Shown here: piece after piece, positions 26,480-35,043 of the stretch
Numbering within the stretch: position 1 is the first letter of the stretch
How the letters are laid out: each line of letters begins with the position of its first letter
From: Aquisalimonas lutea
GTDB taxonomy: Bacteria; Pseudomonadota; Gammaproteobacteria; Nitrococcales; Aquisalimonadaceae
Length of the DNA: 64,000 nucleotides
Direction of reading: 5' to 3'
Assembly (NCBI RefSeq): GCF_030409225.1
Contig: NZ_JAUFPK010000005.1
Coordinates: 372,831-436,830, forward strand
Translations under genes and position numbers: made by a program
The notes under the pieces: generated by a model
Seen by the model: only the letters and a program-made list of their open reading frames with translations
Told to the model about the DNA's origin: nothing
The model's database searches: none

Positions 26480-26507
26480 AAAGAAATGAATCATATTTCA
26501 CTACTTT
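26480..26507. promoter_or_regulatory. 28-bp TetR operator candidate, copy 2
   Basis: Read on the minus strand this is AAAGTAGTGAA, a 6-bp spacer, then TTCATTTCTTT. It lies 24 bp before the thioesterase ATG and agrees with the dyad at 24741-24768 in arm sequence, arm length and spacer length. This is direct evidence of shared control by the TetR protein, subject to a binding test. Confidence 0.62.
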
Positions 26508-26636
26508 GCGCAAGCGGAGAAACGCCCGTGAACGGGGCTGGCGCCTATCGCTCGATACGGCGTCTACGCGAAGCCTGCCCGGTTAAGAGACGGGGGAGAT
26601 CCGGTGGCCGGGACATGCCGGGCCGCGGGCCGGGCG

Positions 26637-27899
26637 TCAGCCCGGTGATCGTGTCGATTCGGGTCCGGCCCGCTCGCCCTCCATGGGCGCTGCCGTTGCG
26701 GTCGCCGGCGGCGACGGCGCTGCAGCCCCGTCTTCGGTCGCCGGGTCGGGGGATGCACGGGGGAAAAGGGATGATGCGGCGGCAATCAGCAGCGCAAGCG
26801 CCGCGAACGCGACGAACGCCTCGATGTAGCCGGCGCGGGCGATGACCCATCCCACCAGCGGGGATCCCACGGCCTGGCCGACCGTGATCGCCAGGAAGGG
26901 GACAACCGGCCCCATGGACGGGCGCTCGCGCAGCAGGCGGATGCCGGTGACCAGGTACAGCCCGGTCAGGGTCATGAAGGCCCAGCCGAACACGCCGGCC
27001 GACAACAATGCCGTCCATAACTGGCCCGGCGCCACTGCAATCAGGGCCGTTGCGGCGGCCAGGCCCACGAGTGCCAGCGCCTGCGTGGCAGGTGCACCTA
27101 TCCGGTCGCCGAGGTCGCTCGCCCACGCACCCGCGAGACCGGTAATGCCGATCACGAGCCAGAGCGATCCTGTGAGCCGTTCGGAAAGCCCGCCGACGGC
27201 CACAACGAGGTCGGGGGCGAAGATCCAGTAGGCGGACGCGGCCAGACCCATCGCGAAACAGAACACGGTCAGGCGCAGGACCTTCAGCCACCGATCCGCG
27301 GTAAGCGACGAGGTCGACCGTGCGTGCTCGGGGTTTCGGGGTGGACTCGACGGGATCAGAAAGAGGGCCGCCAGAACCCCCATTGCCGACAGCACGGCGA
27401 ACGAAAGATAGGCCGTGCGCCATGCACCGCTGAGTAGAAGTACGGCCGGGACGCAAAGGACCAGGCCGGCGCTGGTGCCGGCATTCATGACTGCGTTGAC
27501 GCGCCCGCGGAGGTCGGCACGGATAGCGACCTGCACGCCGGAGGACAGGGCGGGCATCATCAGCCCGGTGCAGATCCCACAGGCGAAGATGCCGGTGCCG
27601 AGGACAACAATGTCACCGGCCTGGCTGATCAGGGTAAGGCCGACAAGCGCGAATATGCCCGAGAGCGCTGCCGCATGGCGCGGGCCGAGGCGGTCGGCGA
27701 CGAGGGGTGCGACCACGCTGGCGAGGCAGAAACTGATGAATGCCAGCGAGCCGACGACACCCACCGCGTCGGCGGACAGCCCGAGCTCCGCGCGGATGGA
27801 CGGGACGAACAGCCCGAACGCGTACCGGGCCAGCCCGAAGGCGATGGCGATCAGCCCGGCCCCGAGGACGGCGAAGCCGGTGGCATCAACCGGCCTCAT
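26637..27899 (-). CDS. MFS transporter (YbfB/YjiJ-like)
   Basis: A 420-residue 12-TM permease beginning with TM1 (FAVLGAGLIAIAFGLARYAF). The loop 2-3 motif reads PLVADRLGPRHAAALSGIFA, and the central linker is PSSPPRNPEHARSTSSLTAD. The C-terminal tail is long, Pro/Ala-rich and probably cytoplasmic. The start codon overlaps the stop of the upstream TetR gene (ATGA at 27896-27899), so the two form a translationally coupled pair. A TetR-controlled exporter or uptake system for a toxic small molecule is the simplest reading; the substrate is unknown. Confidence 0.88.
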   Translation of the reverse strand: MRPVDATGFAVLGAGLIAIAFGLARYAFGLFVPSIRAELGLSADAVGVVGSLAFISFCLASVVAPLVADRLGPRHAAALSGIFALVGLTLISQAGDIVVLGTGIFACGICTGLMMPALSSGVQVAIRADLRGRVNAVMNAGTSAGLVLCVPAVLLLSGAWRTAYLSFAVLSAMGVLAALFLIPSSPPRNPEHARSTSSLTADRWLKVLRLTVFCFAMGLAASAYWIFAPDLVVAVGGLSERLTGSLWLVIGITGLAGAWASDLGDRIGAPATQALALVGLAAATALIAVAPGQLWTALLSAGVFGWAFMTLTGLYLVTGIRLLRERPSMGPVVPFLAITVGQAVGSPLVGWVIARAGYIEAFVAFAALALLIAAASSLFPRASPDPATEDGAAAPSPPATATAAPMEGERAGPESTRSPG

Positions 27900-28462
27900 G
27901 CCTGTGCCCCAGCGGGGCAGGCGACGATGGTGGGCACGATCGCCCGCAGGTGGCCGGTCACGGCGGAAGCGCCCAGCACCGGCACCAGCGCGTCGGCGCC
28001 TTCGAGCACGACCAGCAGGCGCTCGGCGGTGGCCGGGTCGGGAGCCGCGCGATCCCGGGCCAGCGCGTCGCCGATGACCGCGAGCAGCTCGCGCTTGAGC
28101 CGGCGCCCCTGATCGGCGATCGCCGGGTGGTGCTGCTCGAACTCGCCGATGGCCTTGATGACGATGCACCCGCGGTTCGACGTGGTCTCCAGCCATCGGC
28201 AATGGACGTCTGCCAGTGCAGCGACGGCACCCCCGGCAGTCGCCTCGTCAACGGCCCGGCGAAGCTCATCGAGATAGCGCTCGTAGCGGCGATCGAGAAC
28301 CGCCTCGATCAGCGCCTCCTTGGAGGGGAAGTGGTTGTACAGCGTCATCCGGGCGACGCCCGCCTCGGCGACGACGCGGTCGACGCCGGTGGCGTGGAAG
28401 CCCTCCGAGTAGAACAGGCGCTCGGCTGTATCGAGCAATGTCCCGCGCTTGCTGGTTCGCAT
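27896..28462 (-). CDS. TetR-family repressor of the coupled MFS gene
   Basis: A 188-residue regulator. The helix-turn-helix is at about 8-52 (LLDTAERLFYSEGFHATGVD, then VARMTLYNHFPSKEALIEAV), and the C-terminal ligand domain contains CRWLETTSNRGCIVIKAIGE. The pattern resembles TetR proteins with a cysteine in the ligand domain that sense electrophiles or quinones, but this is only a resemblance. It is cotranscribed with the MFS gene and preceded by a dyad at 28476-28497. Confidence 0.92.
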   Translation of the reverse strand: MRTSKRGTLLDTAERLFYSEGFHATGVDRVVAEAGVARMTLYNHFPSKEALIEAVLDRRYERYLDELRRAVDEATAGGAVAALADVHCRWLETTSNRGCIVIKAIGEFEQHHPAIADQGRRLKRELLAVIGDALARDRAAPDPATAERLLVVLEGADALVPVLGASAVTGHLRAIVPTIVACPAGAQA

Positions 28463-28475
28463 ATCGAGCCATAAT

Positions 28476-28497
28476 TTAGCTAGAACGATCTATCTAA
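28476..28497. promoter_or_regulatory. TetR operator candidate
   Basis: The dyad has arms TTAGCTAGA (28476-28484) and TCTATCTAA (28489-28497), perfect apart from one central position in each arm, around ACGA. It lies 14 bp upstream of the TetR start in a local AT-rich patch, as expected for autoregulation. Confidence 0.6.
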
Positions 28498-28699
28498 TTT
28501 AATGCCGTGTCTCTCCCAGGTCAAATGGTTGCGCCCTTCTCACTTTGTCGCCGTGACGCACCCGCCACGCGGACGCGACCGCCTGTCCTGAGAAAACCGG
28601 AGTCCGACGCGGTAGACTGCTCCGGAACGTATCCAAGACGGCCTTTCTGACCTCGCGCTACAGTGCGGTCACGAGGCGTTTGCCCGGAGAGACGACACC

Positions 28700-29962
28700 G
28701 TGCGCGAAGGAAATGCCGGCCGCTGGTATTTCGGCTGGAACATCGTGGCCGCCGCCACGGCGATCACGCTGCTCACCGTGGGCATGCGCATGGGCATCGG
28801 GCCGTTCTTCCTGCCCATGGCCGAGGATCTGGGCATGAGCCGCAGCCTGCTGGCCGGCATCGTGGCCATCGGCATGCTCTGCTACGGGCTCGGGATGCCG
28901 CTCGCCGGCCACCTGGCCGACACGCACGGCACGCGGTTCGTGCTGCTGCTGGGCACTGTCATCGTGGTGGGCGCCATCGCCTGGACGGTGACCGCGCGCC
29001 ACCCCGTTGCCTTCTGCCTGGCCTACGGCGTGCTGCTGTCGCTGGGGTTCTCGTTCACCAGCCCGGTGGCGCTGACACCCGTGATCAGCCGCTGGTTCAC
29101 GCGCCGGCGCGGCATGGCCCTGTTCTTCCTGTCCACCGGGTCCATGGCGGGGATCGCCGTGCTCACGCCGGTGCTGACCTGGTTCATCCAGGCGGCGGGA
29201 TGGCAGAACACGCTGCTCGGCTTCGCCGCGGTCTTCGTCGCGCTGGTCGTGCCTGCGACGTTCTGGATCATCCGCGACCAGGCCCCGGCCCACACCGACC
29301 TGCCGCCGGGGCAGGGCGGTGGTGGCGAGCGATCGGCGGGGGCAGGGGCCGCCGCGGACGACGCCCTGCTCAGCTTTCGCGAGGCCGTTCGCACCCGGCC
29401 CTTCTGGCAAATCGTCCTGGGCCTGTTCGCCTGCGGTTACAGCATGAACCTGCTCGGCACCCACGGCGTGCCGATGCTGGTGGACCACGGCTTCGACCCG
29501 ATCACCGCCGGCTACGGCATCGGCCTGATCGGCCTGGTGGCCATCCCCAGCACCGTGGTGCTCGGGCGCCTGTCGGATGTTCTGCAGCGCAAGAACCTGC
29601 TGGCGCTGATCTACCTGGTCCGCGGCCTGGGCTTTATCGCCCTGTTGCTGGCGGCGAGCGTCTGGGAGCTCTACCTCGTGGCGGCCGTCGCCGGCATCGT
29701 GTGGGCGGGCAGCATTGCGCTGTCGTCCGCCATCCTGGCCGACGTCTACGGCATCCGCCTGGTCGGCGTCCTGTATGGCTGGGCCTATCTCGGCCACCAG
29801 GTCGGCGCCATGATCAGCTCGTGGCTGGGCGGCTGGGGCTACGAGGCCTTCGCCAGCCACTGGGTCGCTTTCGGCGGCTCCGCGCTGGTCCTCGTGGCCG
29901 CCGCGGCCGTGGCGTTTCATCTGCCGCTGCGCGGGTTCGTCCAGGCGCCGGTGGCGCGGTGA
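28700..29962 (+). CDS. MFS transporter (monocarboxylate-transporter-like)
   Basis: A 420-residue 12-TM permease starting WYFGWNIVAAATAITLLTVG, the W-x-x-x-G pattern common in the oxalate/formate and MCT-like MFS branch. The loop 2-3 motif is LAGHLADTHGTRFVLLLG, and the central polar linker is Gly-rich (GQGGGGERSAGAGAAADD). The start is GTG at 28700, with CGGAGAG upstream and no better ATG. The gene is followed 170 bp later by a molybdoenzyme gene on the same strand. A hairpin between them makes cotranscription uncertain. Confidence 0.88.
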   Translation: MREGNAGRWYFGWNIVAAATAITLLTVGMRMGIGPFFLPMAEDLGMSRSLLAGIVAIGMLCYGLGMPLAGHLADTHGTRFVLLLGTVIVVGAIAWTVTARHPVAFCLAYGVLLSLGFSFTSPVALTPVISRWFTRRRGMALFFLSTGSMAGIAVLTPVLTWFIQAAGWQNTLLGFAAVFVALVVPATFWIIRDQAPAHTDLPPGQGGGGERSAGAGAAADDALLSFREAVRTRPFWQIVLGLFACGYSMNLLGTHGVPMLVDHGFDPITAGYGIGLIGLVAIPSTVVLGRLSDVLQRKNLLALIYLVRGLGFIALLLAASVWELYLVAAVAGIVWAGSIALSSAILADVYGIRLVGVLYGWAYLGHQVGAMISSWLGGWGYEAFASHWVAFGGSALVLVAAAAVAFHLPLRGFVQAPVAR

Positions 29963-29993
29963 GGACCGCATCCCGCGCCGGACCGGGCCGACA

Positions 29994-30023
29994 GGGCGGG
30001 CGCTGTTCGGGGACGGCCCGCCC
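29994..30023 (+). terminator. GC-rich hairpin after the MFS gene
   Basis: GGGCGGGC (29994-30001) pairs perfectly with GCCCGCCC (30016-30023) across a 14-base loop. No T tract follows, so it is only a possible terminator or transcript-stabilising structure. Confidence 0.35.
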
Positions 30024-30134
30024 CGGGGCTGGAGCAGCCGGGGCCGTGTTGATCGTGGGCGGCTCGCAGGGCCTATGCTTGCGGGCCAGCCAGCGGTACC
30101 GTGAATGCATCCGGTTCTGCACCATTGACGCGCT

Positions 30135-32402
30135 ATGGAGAGCAGCTTGAGCGGACATTTCCTGGCAACGCACTTCGGCACCTACCGCGTCGCGCGAACA
30201 CCGGCGGGGCCGCGCCTATCCGGCTGGGAAGCGGATCCCCGGCCGACGCCGTTCGGCCTCGACTACCTGGATCTCGCCAGCCATGGATGCCGGGTCGCGC
30301 AACCGATGATCCGGCGGGGATGGCTCGAAGGGGATACCCGGTCCATGCGGGGCGCGGACACGTTCGTTGCCGTGGACTGGCAACGGGCCAGCGAGCTGGT
30401 CGCCAACGAGATCCATCGCATCGCGCAAGCGCACGGCAACCGGTCCATCTTCGCCGGCTCCTACGGCTGGGCCAGCGCGGGGCGCTTTCACCACGCCCAG
30501 GGCCAGATCAAGCGCATGCTGAACCTGGCCGGCGGCTTTACGGCGAGCCGGCACAGCTACAGCTACGGCACGGCCGGCGCGTTTCTTCCCCACGTCCTGG
30601 GCGCCGGGTACGCGGGCACGAACGCCTGCGCCCCGAGCTGGGATCAGATCGCCGAGCACACCGACTGCCTGGTGGCGTTCGGTCTGCGGCTGACCAACGC
30701 GCAGTGCGATCCCGGCGGCGTCGGCCGCCATACGGTGGAGCAATGGCTCGGACGCGCCCTGGACCGCGGCATGCGGCTGATCGTGGTCAGCCCGGACGGC
30801 TCGGACGCGCCCGCCCACCCGAACGCGGAACACCTCGCCATCCGGCCGAACACCGATACCGCGCTCATGCTCGCCTGCGCCCATGAGCTCATCCGGTCCG
30901 GGGCGGTCGATCATGAGCAGCTGGAACGGCTGACCACCGGTTTCGATCGGCTGGCGGCCTACGTCACGGGCCGTGCCGACGGCGTGGCCAAGACGCCCGC
31001 CTGGGCGGCGGGGGTCACGGGCGCGGATCCGTCCCGGATCGAGCGGTTCATCGACGCGCTGCGCGCGCCGACGAGCCTGCTGAATCTCGGCTGGTCCCTG
31101 CAGCGCGCGACCGCCGGCGAGCAGCCCTACTGGATGGCCATCGCCCTGGCGGCCATGCGCGGCCAGATCGGCAAGCCGGGGGGCGGCTTCGCGTTCGGGC
31201 TGGGCTCGGTGAACTCCGTGGGCCAGCCGGTACGCGGTCTCGGGGCGCCCGGGCTGGACCAGGGCCGTAACCCGGTCAGCGATTTCATCCCGGTGGCGGC
31301 CATTGCCGACCTGCTGGCCAACCCCGGGGGCACGCTGGAGTACAACGGCCGCACCCTCGATCTGCCGGATATCCGCATGGTGTACTGGGCGGGCGGCAAT
31401 CCGTTCCACCACCACCAGGATCTGAACCGCTTGCGGCAGGCCTGGCAGATGCCGGAGACGGTGGTCGTGCACGAGCCGGTCTGGACCGCAACCACGCAGC
31501 ACGCCGACATCGTGCTGCCGTCGACACTGCCGTTCGAGCGCAACGACATCACGGTGTCGAGCCAGGACCGGACCATCGTGTTCAGTCGCGCGGTGCATGA
31601 GCCCTATGCCGAGGCACGCGACGATCACCGGATCTGCGCCATGATCGCCGGTCAACTCGGCTTCGAGGAGGCCTTTACCGCCGGTCGCGATACCGAGCAG
31701 TGGCTGGCCTCCCTCTACGAGGGGTACCGCGAGCGGTTCCCCGAGCTGCCGGACTACGCCGCCTTTCGCGAGACGGGCATCTACACGCTGGATGCGGATA
31801 CCGACGCGCCGGCATCCCGGGCGCTGCTCGCCGACTTTGCCGGCGCGCCTGAGGCGCATCCGCTGGCGACGCCGTCCGGCCGCATCGAGCTCTTCTCCGG
31901 GACCATCGCGGGCTTCGACTACGCCGACTGCCCGCCGCACCCGAGCTGGGTGCCGCCGGTGGAGTGGCTGGGCGGTCGGCGAGCGGAGGACTTCCCGCTG
32001 CACCTGCTCTCGCCCCAGCCCGCCAACCGGCTGCACAGCCAACTGGATGCCGTGGGTGCGAGTCAGCGGGACAAGGTCGCCTCCCGCGAGGCCGCCGTTC
32101 TTGCCTCAGCCGACGCGGCTGCCCGGGGGATCGGCGAGGGCGACACGGTCAGGCTGTTCAATGCCCGCGGGGCCTGCCTCGTGGGCGCGACAATCTCGGA
32201 GACGCTGATGCCCGGTGTCGTGCTGCTGCCCACCGGCGCCTGGTACACGCCCGAGGACCCGGCAAGCCCTTCGCCCCTGGAGCTCGCCGGCAATCCCAAC
32301 GTGCTCACCCAGGACCGGCGCGCCTCCCGGCTGTCGCAGGGTACGGCAGCCAACAGCTGCCTGGTAGAGGCCGTGCGTCACGAGCGGCACGCTACGCCGT
32401 GA
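30135..32402 (+). CDS. molybdopterin-dependent oxidoreductase, biotin/S-oxide reductase type
   Basis: A 755-residue enzyme of the DMSO reductase family, closest in layout to BisC. Typical segments are RSIFAGSYGWASAGRFHHAQ, RHSYSYGTAGAFLPHVLG (the Ser is the expected molybdenum ligand), YWAGGNPFHHHQDLNRL and ADIVLPSTLPFERNDITVSS. The cofactor-binding C-terminal barrel starts near LHLLSPQPANRLHSQLD. There is no Tat signal and no N-terminal Fe-S Cys cluster, so it is cytoplasmic, as BisC is. Likely substrates are methionine, biotin or other S- or N-oxides. No cognate membrane subunit is present. Confidence 0.9.
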   Translation: MESSLSGHFLATHFGTYRVARTPAGPRLSGWEADPRPTPFGLDYLDLASHGCRVAQPMIRRGWLEGDTRSMRGADTFVAVDWQRASELVANEIHRIAQAHGNRSIFAGSYGWASAGRFHHAQGQIKRMLNLAGGFTASRHSYSYGTAGAFLPHVLGAGYAGTNACAPSWDQIAEHTDCLVAFGLRLTNAQCDPGGVGRHTVEQWLGRALDRGMRLIVVSPDGSDAPAHPNAEHLAIRPNTDTALMLACAHELIRSGAVDHEQLERLTTGFDRLAAYVTGRADGVAKTPAWAAGVTGADPSRIERFIDALRAPTSLLNLGWSLQRATAGEQPYWMAIALAAMRGQIGKPGGGFAFGLGSVNSVGQPVRGLGAPGLDQGRNPVSDFIPVAAIADLLANPGGTLEYNGRTLDLPDIRMVYWAGGNPFHHHQDLNRLRQAWQMPETVVVHEPVWTATTQHADIVLPSTLPFERNDITVSSQDRTIVFSRAVHEPYAEARDDHRICAMIAGQLGFEEAFTAGRDTEQWLASLYEGYRERFPELPDYAAFRETGIYTLDADTDAPASRALLADFAGAPEAHPLATPSGRIELFSGTIAGFDYADCPPHPSWVPPVEWLGGRRAEDFPLHLLSPQPANRLHSQLDAVGASQRDKVASREAAVLASADAAARGIGEGDTVRLFNARGACLVGATISETLMPGVVLLPTGAWYTPEDPASPSPLELAGNPNVLTQDRRASRLSQGTAANSCLVEAVRHERHATP

Positions 32403-32450
32403 TCGTGGCCGCCTTTGACCGAAGTGGTGGGGGTGTGTCGGGGAGGATGA

Positions 32451-32636
32451 CTACGCAGCCGTCTCCCGGCGCAGGCGCGCCCGGATTTCGTCGGACGCCT
32501 GCTTGGCCTCCCGGTTGGCGCTGTCGATACCGCGCAGGATCTCGTCCTTGGTGGGCTGGCGCTTGCGCACCGGCAGCCCGGAACGCTCCGGCGACACCAG
32601 GTGTTTGGTCAATTCCTGCCAGCTGATCTTCGCCAT
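32451..32636 (-). CDS. small charged protein of unknown function
   Basis: A 61-residue protein (MAKISWQELTKHLVSPERSG, then a long charged helix REAKQASDEIRARLRRE). It starts five bases after the stop of the membrane protein gene upstream, suggesting an operon. There is no TM segment or signal. The family is not recognised. Reading-frame composition and position make it likely real. Confidence 0.55.
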   Translation of the reverse strand: MAKISWQELTKHLVSPERSGLPVRKRQPTKDEILRGIDSANREAKQASDEIRARLRRETAA

Positions 32637-32641
32637 AACAA

Positions 32642-33838
32642 CTACTCCTTCGTGTACGGTCCATTATTCGGTTCCTTCTCCGCGCGGTCAACCTGCCCCC
32701 GCAACAGCATCAGGCGGAAGAGCAGGTGGCGGAACGGGGCGGTGACCAGCGCGAACTGCCGCGCGCGCTCTTGCCCGCCCATAATACCGGCGTAGTTCCT
32801 GTAGACATTGACTGCGCCGAGCGTCACGGGCGCCTCGTCCGTCGCGGCACTGACCGGCCCGCGGATGGTGAACGACACGATGCTCTTGCCCTTGTAATCG
32901 TCGCGGTAGTACTCCGCAATCCGTTGCCGGCTGGTCGGCGTGTAGAGTCCGTTGTCGTCGACGTGTACGGCGAACTCGTCGCTGTCCTCCACGTAGTCCG
33001 AGCGTACGGTGGCCACCGCCGTCGGCGCGCCCGGCAGGTTCCGTGCCCGGATGCCCTCGAGCACGGCCTGGTCGGTGATCGGGGACTCGAGCATGGGGCC
33101 GACGACAAGGGCGAGCGGCTCCGGGTCGTCGGGATTGGCGGCGCCGCGCTCGAAGCTGTTGGTGGTCAGCGCCGGGTCCACCAGCAGGGCACCGGTGGTG
33201 TACTCATCGTCCAGCAGCGCCTCGCGCTCGTCGTCGGGGTGAAACCGCAGATCGCGCAATACATCGGCGCGCAGATCGGCGTTGTCCTCCAGGTAAGCCC
33301 GGCTGTAGTACCACATGACGTTGACCCGGTAGACAACGCCCGGCTCCGTGCTGGCTTCGTCCCACGTCCAGGCCAGATCGAGGACGGCGTCCAGGATATG
33401 GCGGATGGTCTCGTCGATGCGCTCCCGGAACTTCGCGCGATCCGCATCGCTCTCCCAGCTCTGCTCGAAATAGCCGCGCACGACCCGCTCGGTTGCCTCG
33501 GCGTCGCGCTGGATCAGGCGGTCGAAATCGCTCAGGAAGGTGCGTGGCGGCATCGTCTGGGCCACCTCGCGCACCGCCTGGATCGACTCGTGGAGCTCGT
33601 CGCTCTGCGTCTTCTGCCGGTGGTCCCGGCCGGCCTCGCGCAACGCCGTGACCACGGCCACCAGGAGCGCCGTGACACCAACCGCGAGCCAGAGCCAGGG
33701 GCTCGGCGCATGGTCGCTGCGGAGCTCCCAGAGGAAGTACCCCCCGATCAGACCCAGCGTCGCCGTCGCCAGTGCCGGCACCGCGGCAGCCCAGGGCCGG
33801 CCGAACACCCCGATCAGCCAGTAATAGCCTCCCTTCAT
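32642..33838 (-). CDS. membrane protein with large cytoplasmic domain, unknown function
   Basis: A 398-residue protein. Two N-terminal TM segments are at about 14-34 (AVPALATATLGLIGGYFLW) and 45-65 (WLWLAVGVTALLVAVVTALR), followed by a charged helix and a soluble part of about 300 residues. The soluble part includes YYSRAYLEDNADLRADVLRD and a C-terminal segment VNVYRNYAGIMGGQERARQF. The layout resembles membrane-tethered sensor domains, but no output domain is seen and I do not recognise the family. A long upstream frame extension lacks sense; the ATG at 33838 opens just before TM1. Confidence 0.7.
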   Translation of the reverse strand: MKGGYYWLIGVFGRPWAAAVPALATATLGLIGGYFLWELRSDHAPSPWLWLAVGVTALLVAVVTALREAGRDHRQKTQSDELHESIQAVREVAQTMPPRTFLSDFDRLIQRDAEATERVVRGYFEQSWESDADRAKFRERIDETIRHILDAVLDLAWTWDEASTEPGVVYRVNVMWYYSRAYLEDNADLRADVLRDLRFHPDDEREALLDDEYTTGALLVDPALTTNSFERGAANPDDPEPLALVVGPMLESPITDQAVLEGIRARNLPGAPTAVATVRSDYVEDSDEFAVHVDDNGLYTPTSRQRIAEYYRDDYKGKSIVSFTIRGPVSAATDEAPVTLGAVNVYRNYAGIMGGQERARQFALVTAPFRHLLFRLMLLRGQVDRAEKEPNNGPYTKE

Positions 33839-34009
33839 CGCGGTCTCCGTATGCGCTCCCCCGCGATCATAAGCCCTCCGGCCCCGTGCGCTGAAATGCC
33901 CTCCCGACGCCCGTTCACCCGGCCGCGGCGGATGGTAGGGTAACCGGGATGCCGATCGCGGTGGCGCGCGCTCTCCGTGCGGCCGCCCTGCTGCAATGAC
34001 GGAGCTGCC

Positions 34010-34939
34010 ATGCTGAACCAGCGCGCGCTGGCGTATCTGAACGAGGTTGCCCGTCGCGGCTCGCTGCGCCGCGCTGCGGCGGCGCTCGATGTCGATGCCT
34101 CCGCGGTGAGCCGCCAGATCAAGGCGCTGGAGGCCGAGGTGGGCGTGCCGCTGTGCGAGCGCCAGGGCGGCGGCATGCAGGCGACCGAGGCCGGGCGGCT
34201 GCTGATCCGCCATTTCCATGCCCAGCGCTCGGCGGAGGAGGCGGTGCTCTCGGAGGTCGCCGCGCTCGAGAACCTGGCCCGTGGCGAGGTGCGTATCGCG
34301 GTGGGTGAGGGCTTTATCGGCGATCTGATCGCCGCCCCCCTGGATGCCTTCATGTCGGGCTTTCCGGGTGTCCACCTCGATGTCCGCATGGCCGGGTTCA
34401 ACGAGGCGGTGTCGCTTCTCAAGGAGATGGAGGTGGATCTGGCGCTTCTCTATGCGCCGCCGGTGGATCCGCAGCTGCGGTGTCACGTGGAAACCCGGCA
34501 GCCGCTGGATCTCATCGTGCCGCCGGAGCATCCGCTCGCGGCGCTGGCGCGACCGGTCGAGCTCCACGACCTGGCGCAATGGCCGCTGGCCCTGATGGAC
34601 AATCCGTTCGGGATGCGCCAGATGGTCAACATGGTGGCGCATCAGGAGCGCCTGCACCTGGACGCGCGCCTGCATACCAACTCGGTTGCCGTTCTCAAGA
34701 ACTTCGTGCGTTCCGGTATCGGCGTGACCTTCATGCCCGAGCTGACCGTTGCCGACGAGATCGCCCGCGGCGAAATCCGTGCGCTGCCGATGGCGTACCC
34801 GATCATGAATGATGCGCGCGCCCAGATCGTCAGCCTCGAGGGGCGCGACCTGACGGTGGCGGCGACCACCTGCGCCGAGTACCTGCGTAAGGGGATGCGT
34901 TTCTTCCAGAACGATGCGCCCCGGTTGCAGGGCGTCTAG
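34010..34939 (+). CDS. LysR-family regulator of the D-amino-acid TRAP operon
   Basis: A 309-residue LysR protein. The helix-turn-helix is at residues 4-60 (ALAYLNEVARRGSLRRAAAA, DVDASAVSRQIKALEAE), and the ligand domain follows from about 92 (GEVRIAVGEGFIGDLIAAPL). ATG at 34010 follows GGAG. It lies upstream of, and on the same strand as, the TRAP/VanX/DadA operon. The two dyads in the 104-bp gap after it are in the right place for its binding sites. Its ligand is presumably a D-amino acid or D-Ala-D-Ala; this is inference from context. Confidence 0.92.
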   Translation: MLNQRALAYLNEVARRGSLRRAAAALDVDASAVSRQIKALEAEVGVPLCERQGGGMQATEAGRLLIRHFHAQRSAEEAVLSEVAALENLARGEVRIAVGEGFIGDLIAAPLDAFMSGFPGVHLDVRMAGFNEAVSLLKEMEVDLALLYAPPVDPQLRCHVETRQPLDLIVPPEHPLAALARPVELHDLAQWPLALMDNPFGMRQMVNMVAHQERLHLDARLHTNSVAVLKNFVRSGIGVTFMPELTVADEIARGEIRALPMAYPIMNDARAQIVSLEGRDLTVAATTCAEYLRKGMRFFQNDAPRLQGV

Positions 34940-34951
34940 TGCGGCCGTTGT

Positions 34952-34992
34952 GTTGCATTAAATGCAACGGTTTCTGTGTTGAATAGTCAACA
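34952..34992 (+). promoter_or_regulatory. paired dyads upstream of the D-amino-acid TRAP operon
   Basis: GTTGCATT and AATGCAAC flank a single A (34952-34968), and TGTTGA and TCAACA flank ATAG (34977-34992). Both are perfect inverted repeats with centres about 24 bp apart, on one face of the helix. This matches the recognition-plus-activation site arrangement of LysR-type regulators. The next start codon is 51 bp downstream. Confidence 0.65.
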
Positions 34993-35043
34993 ATGCAATG
35001 ACTAGGCTTGCCTTGCACGACATCATAACGGAGGAGGCCCAGC

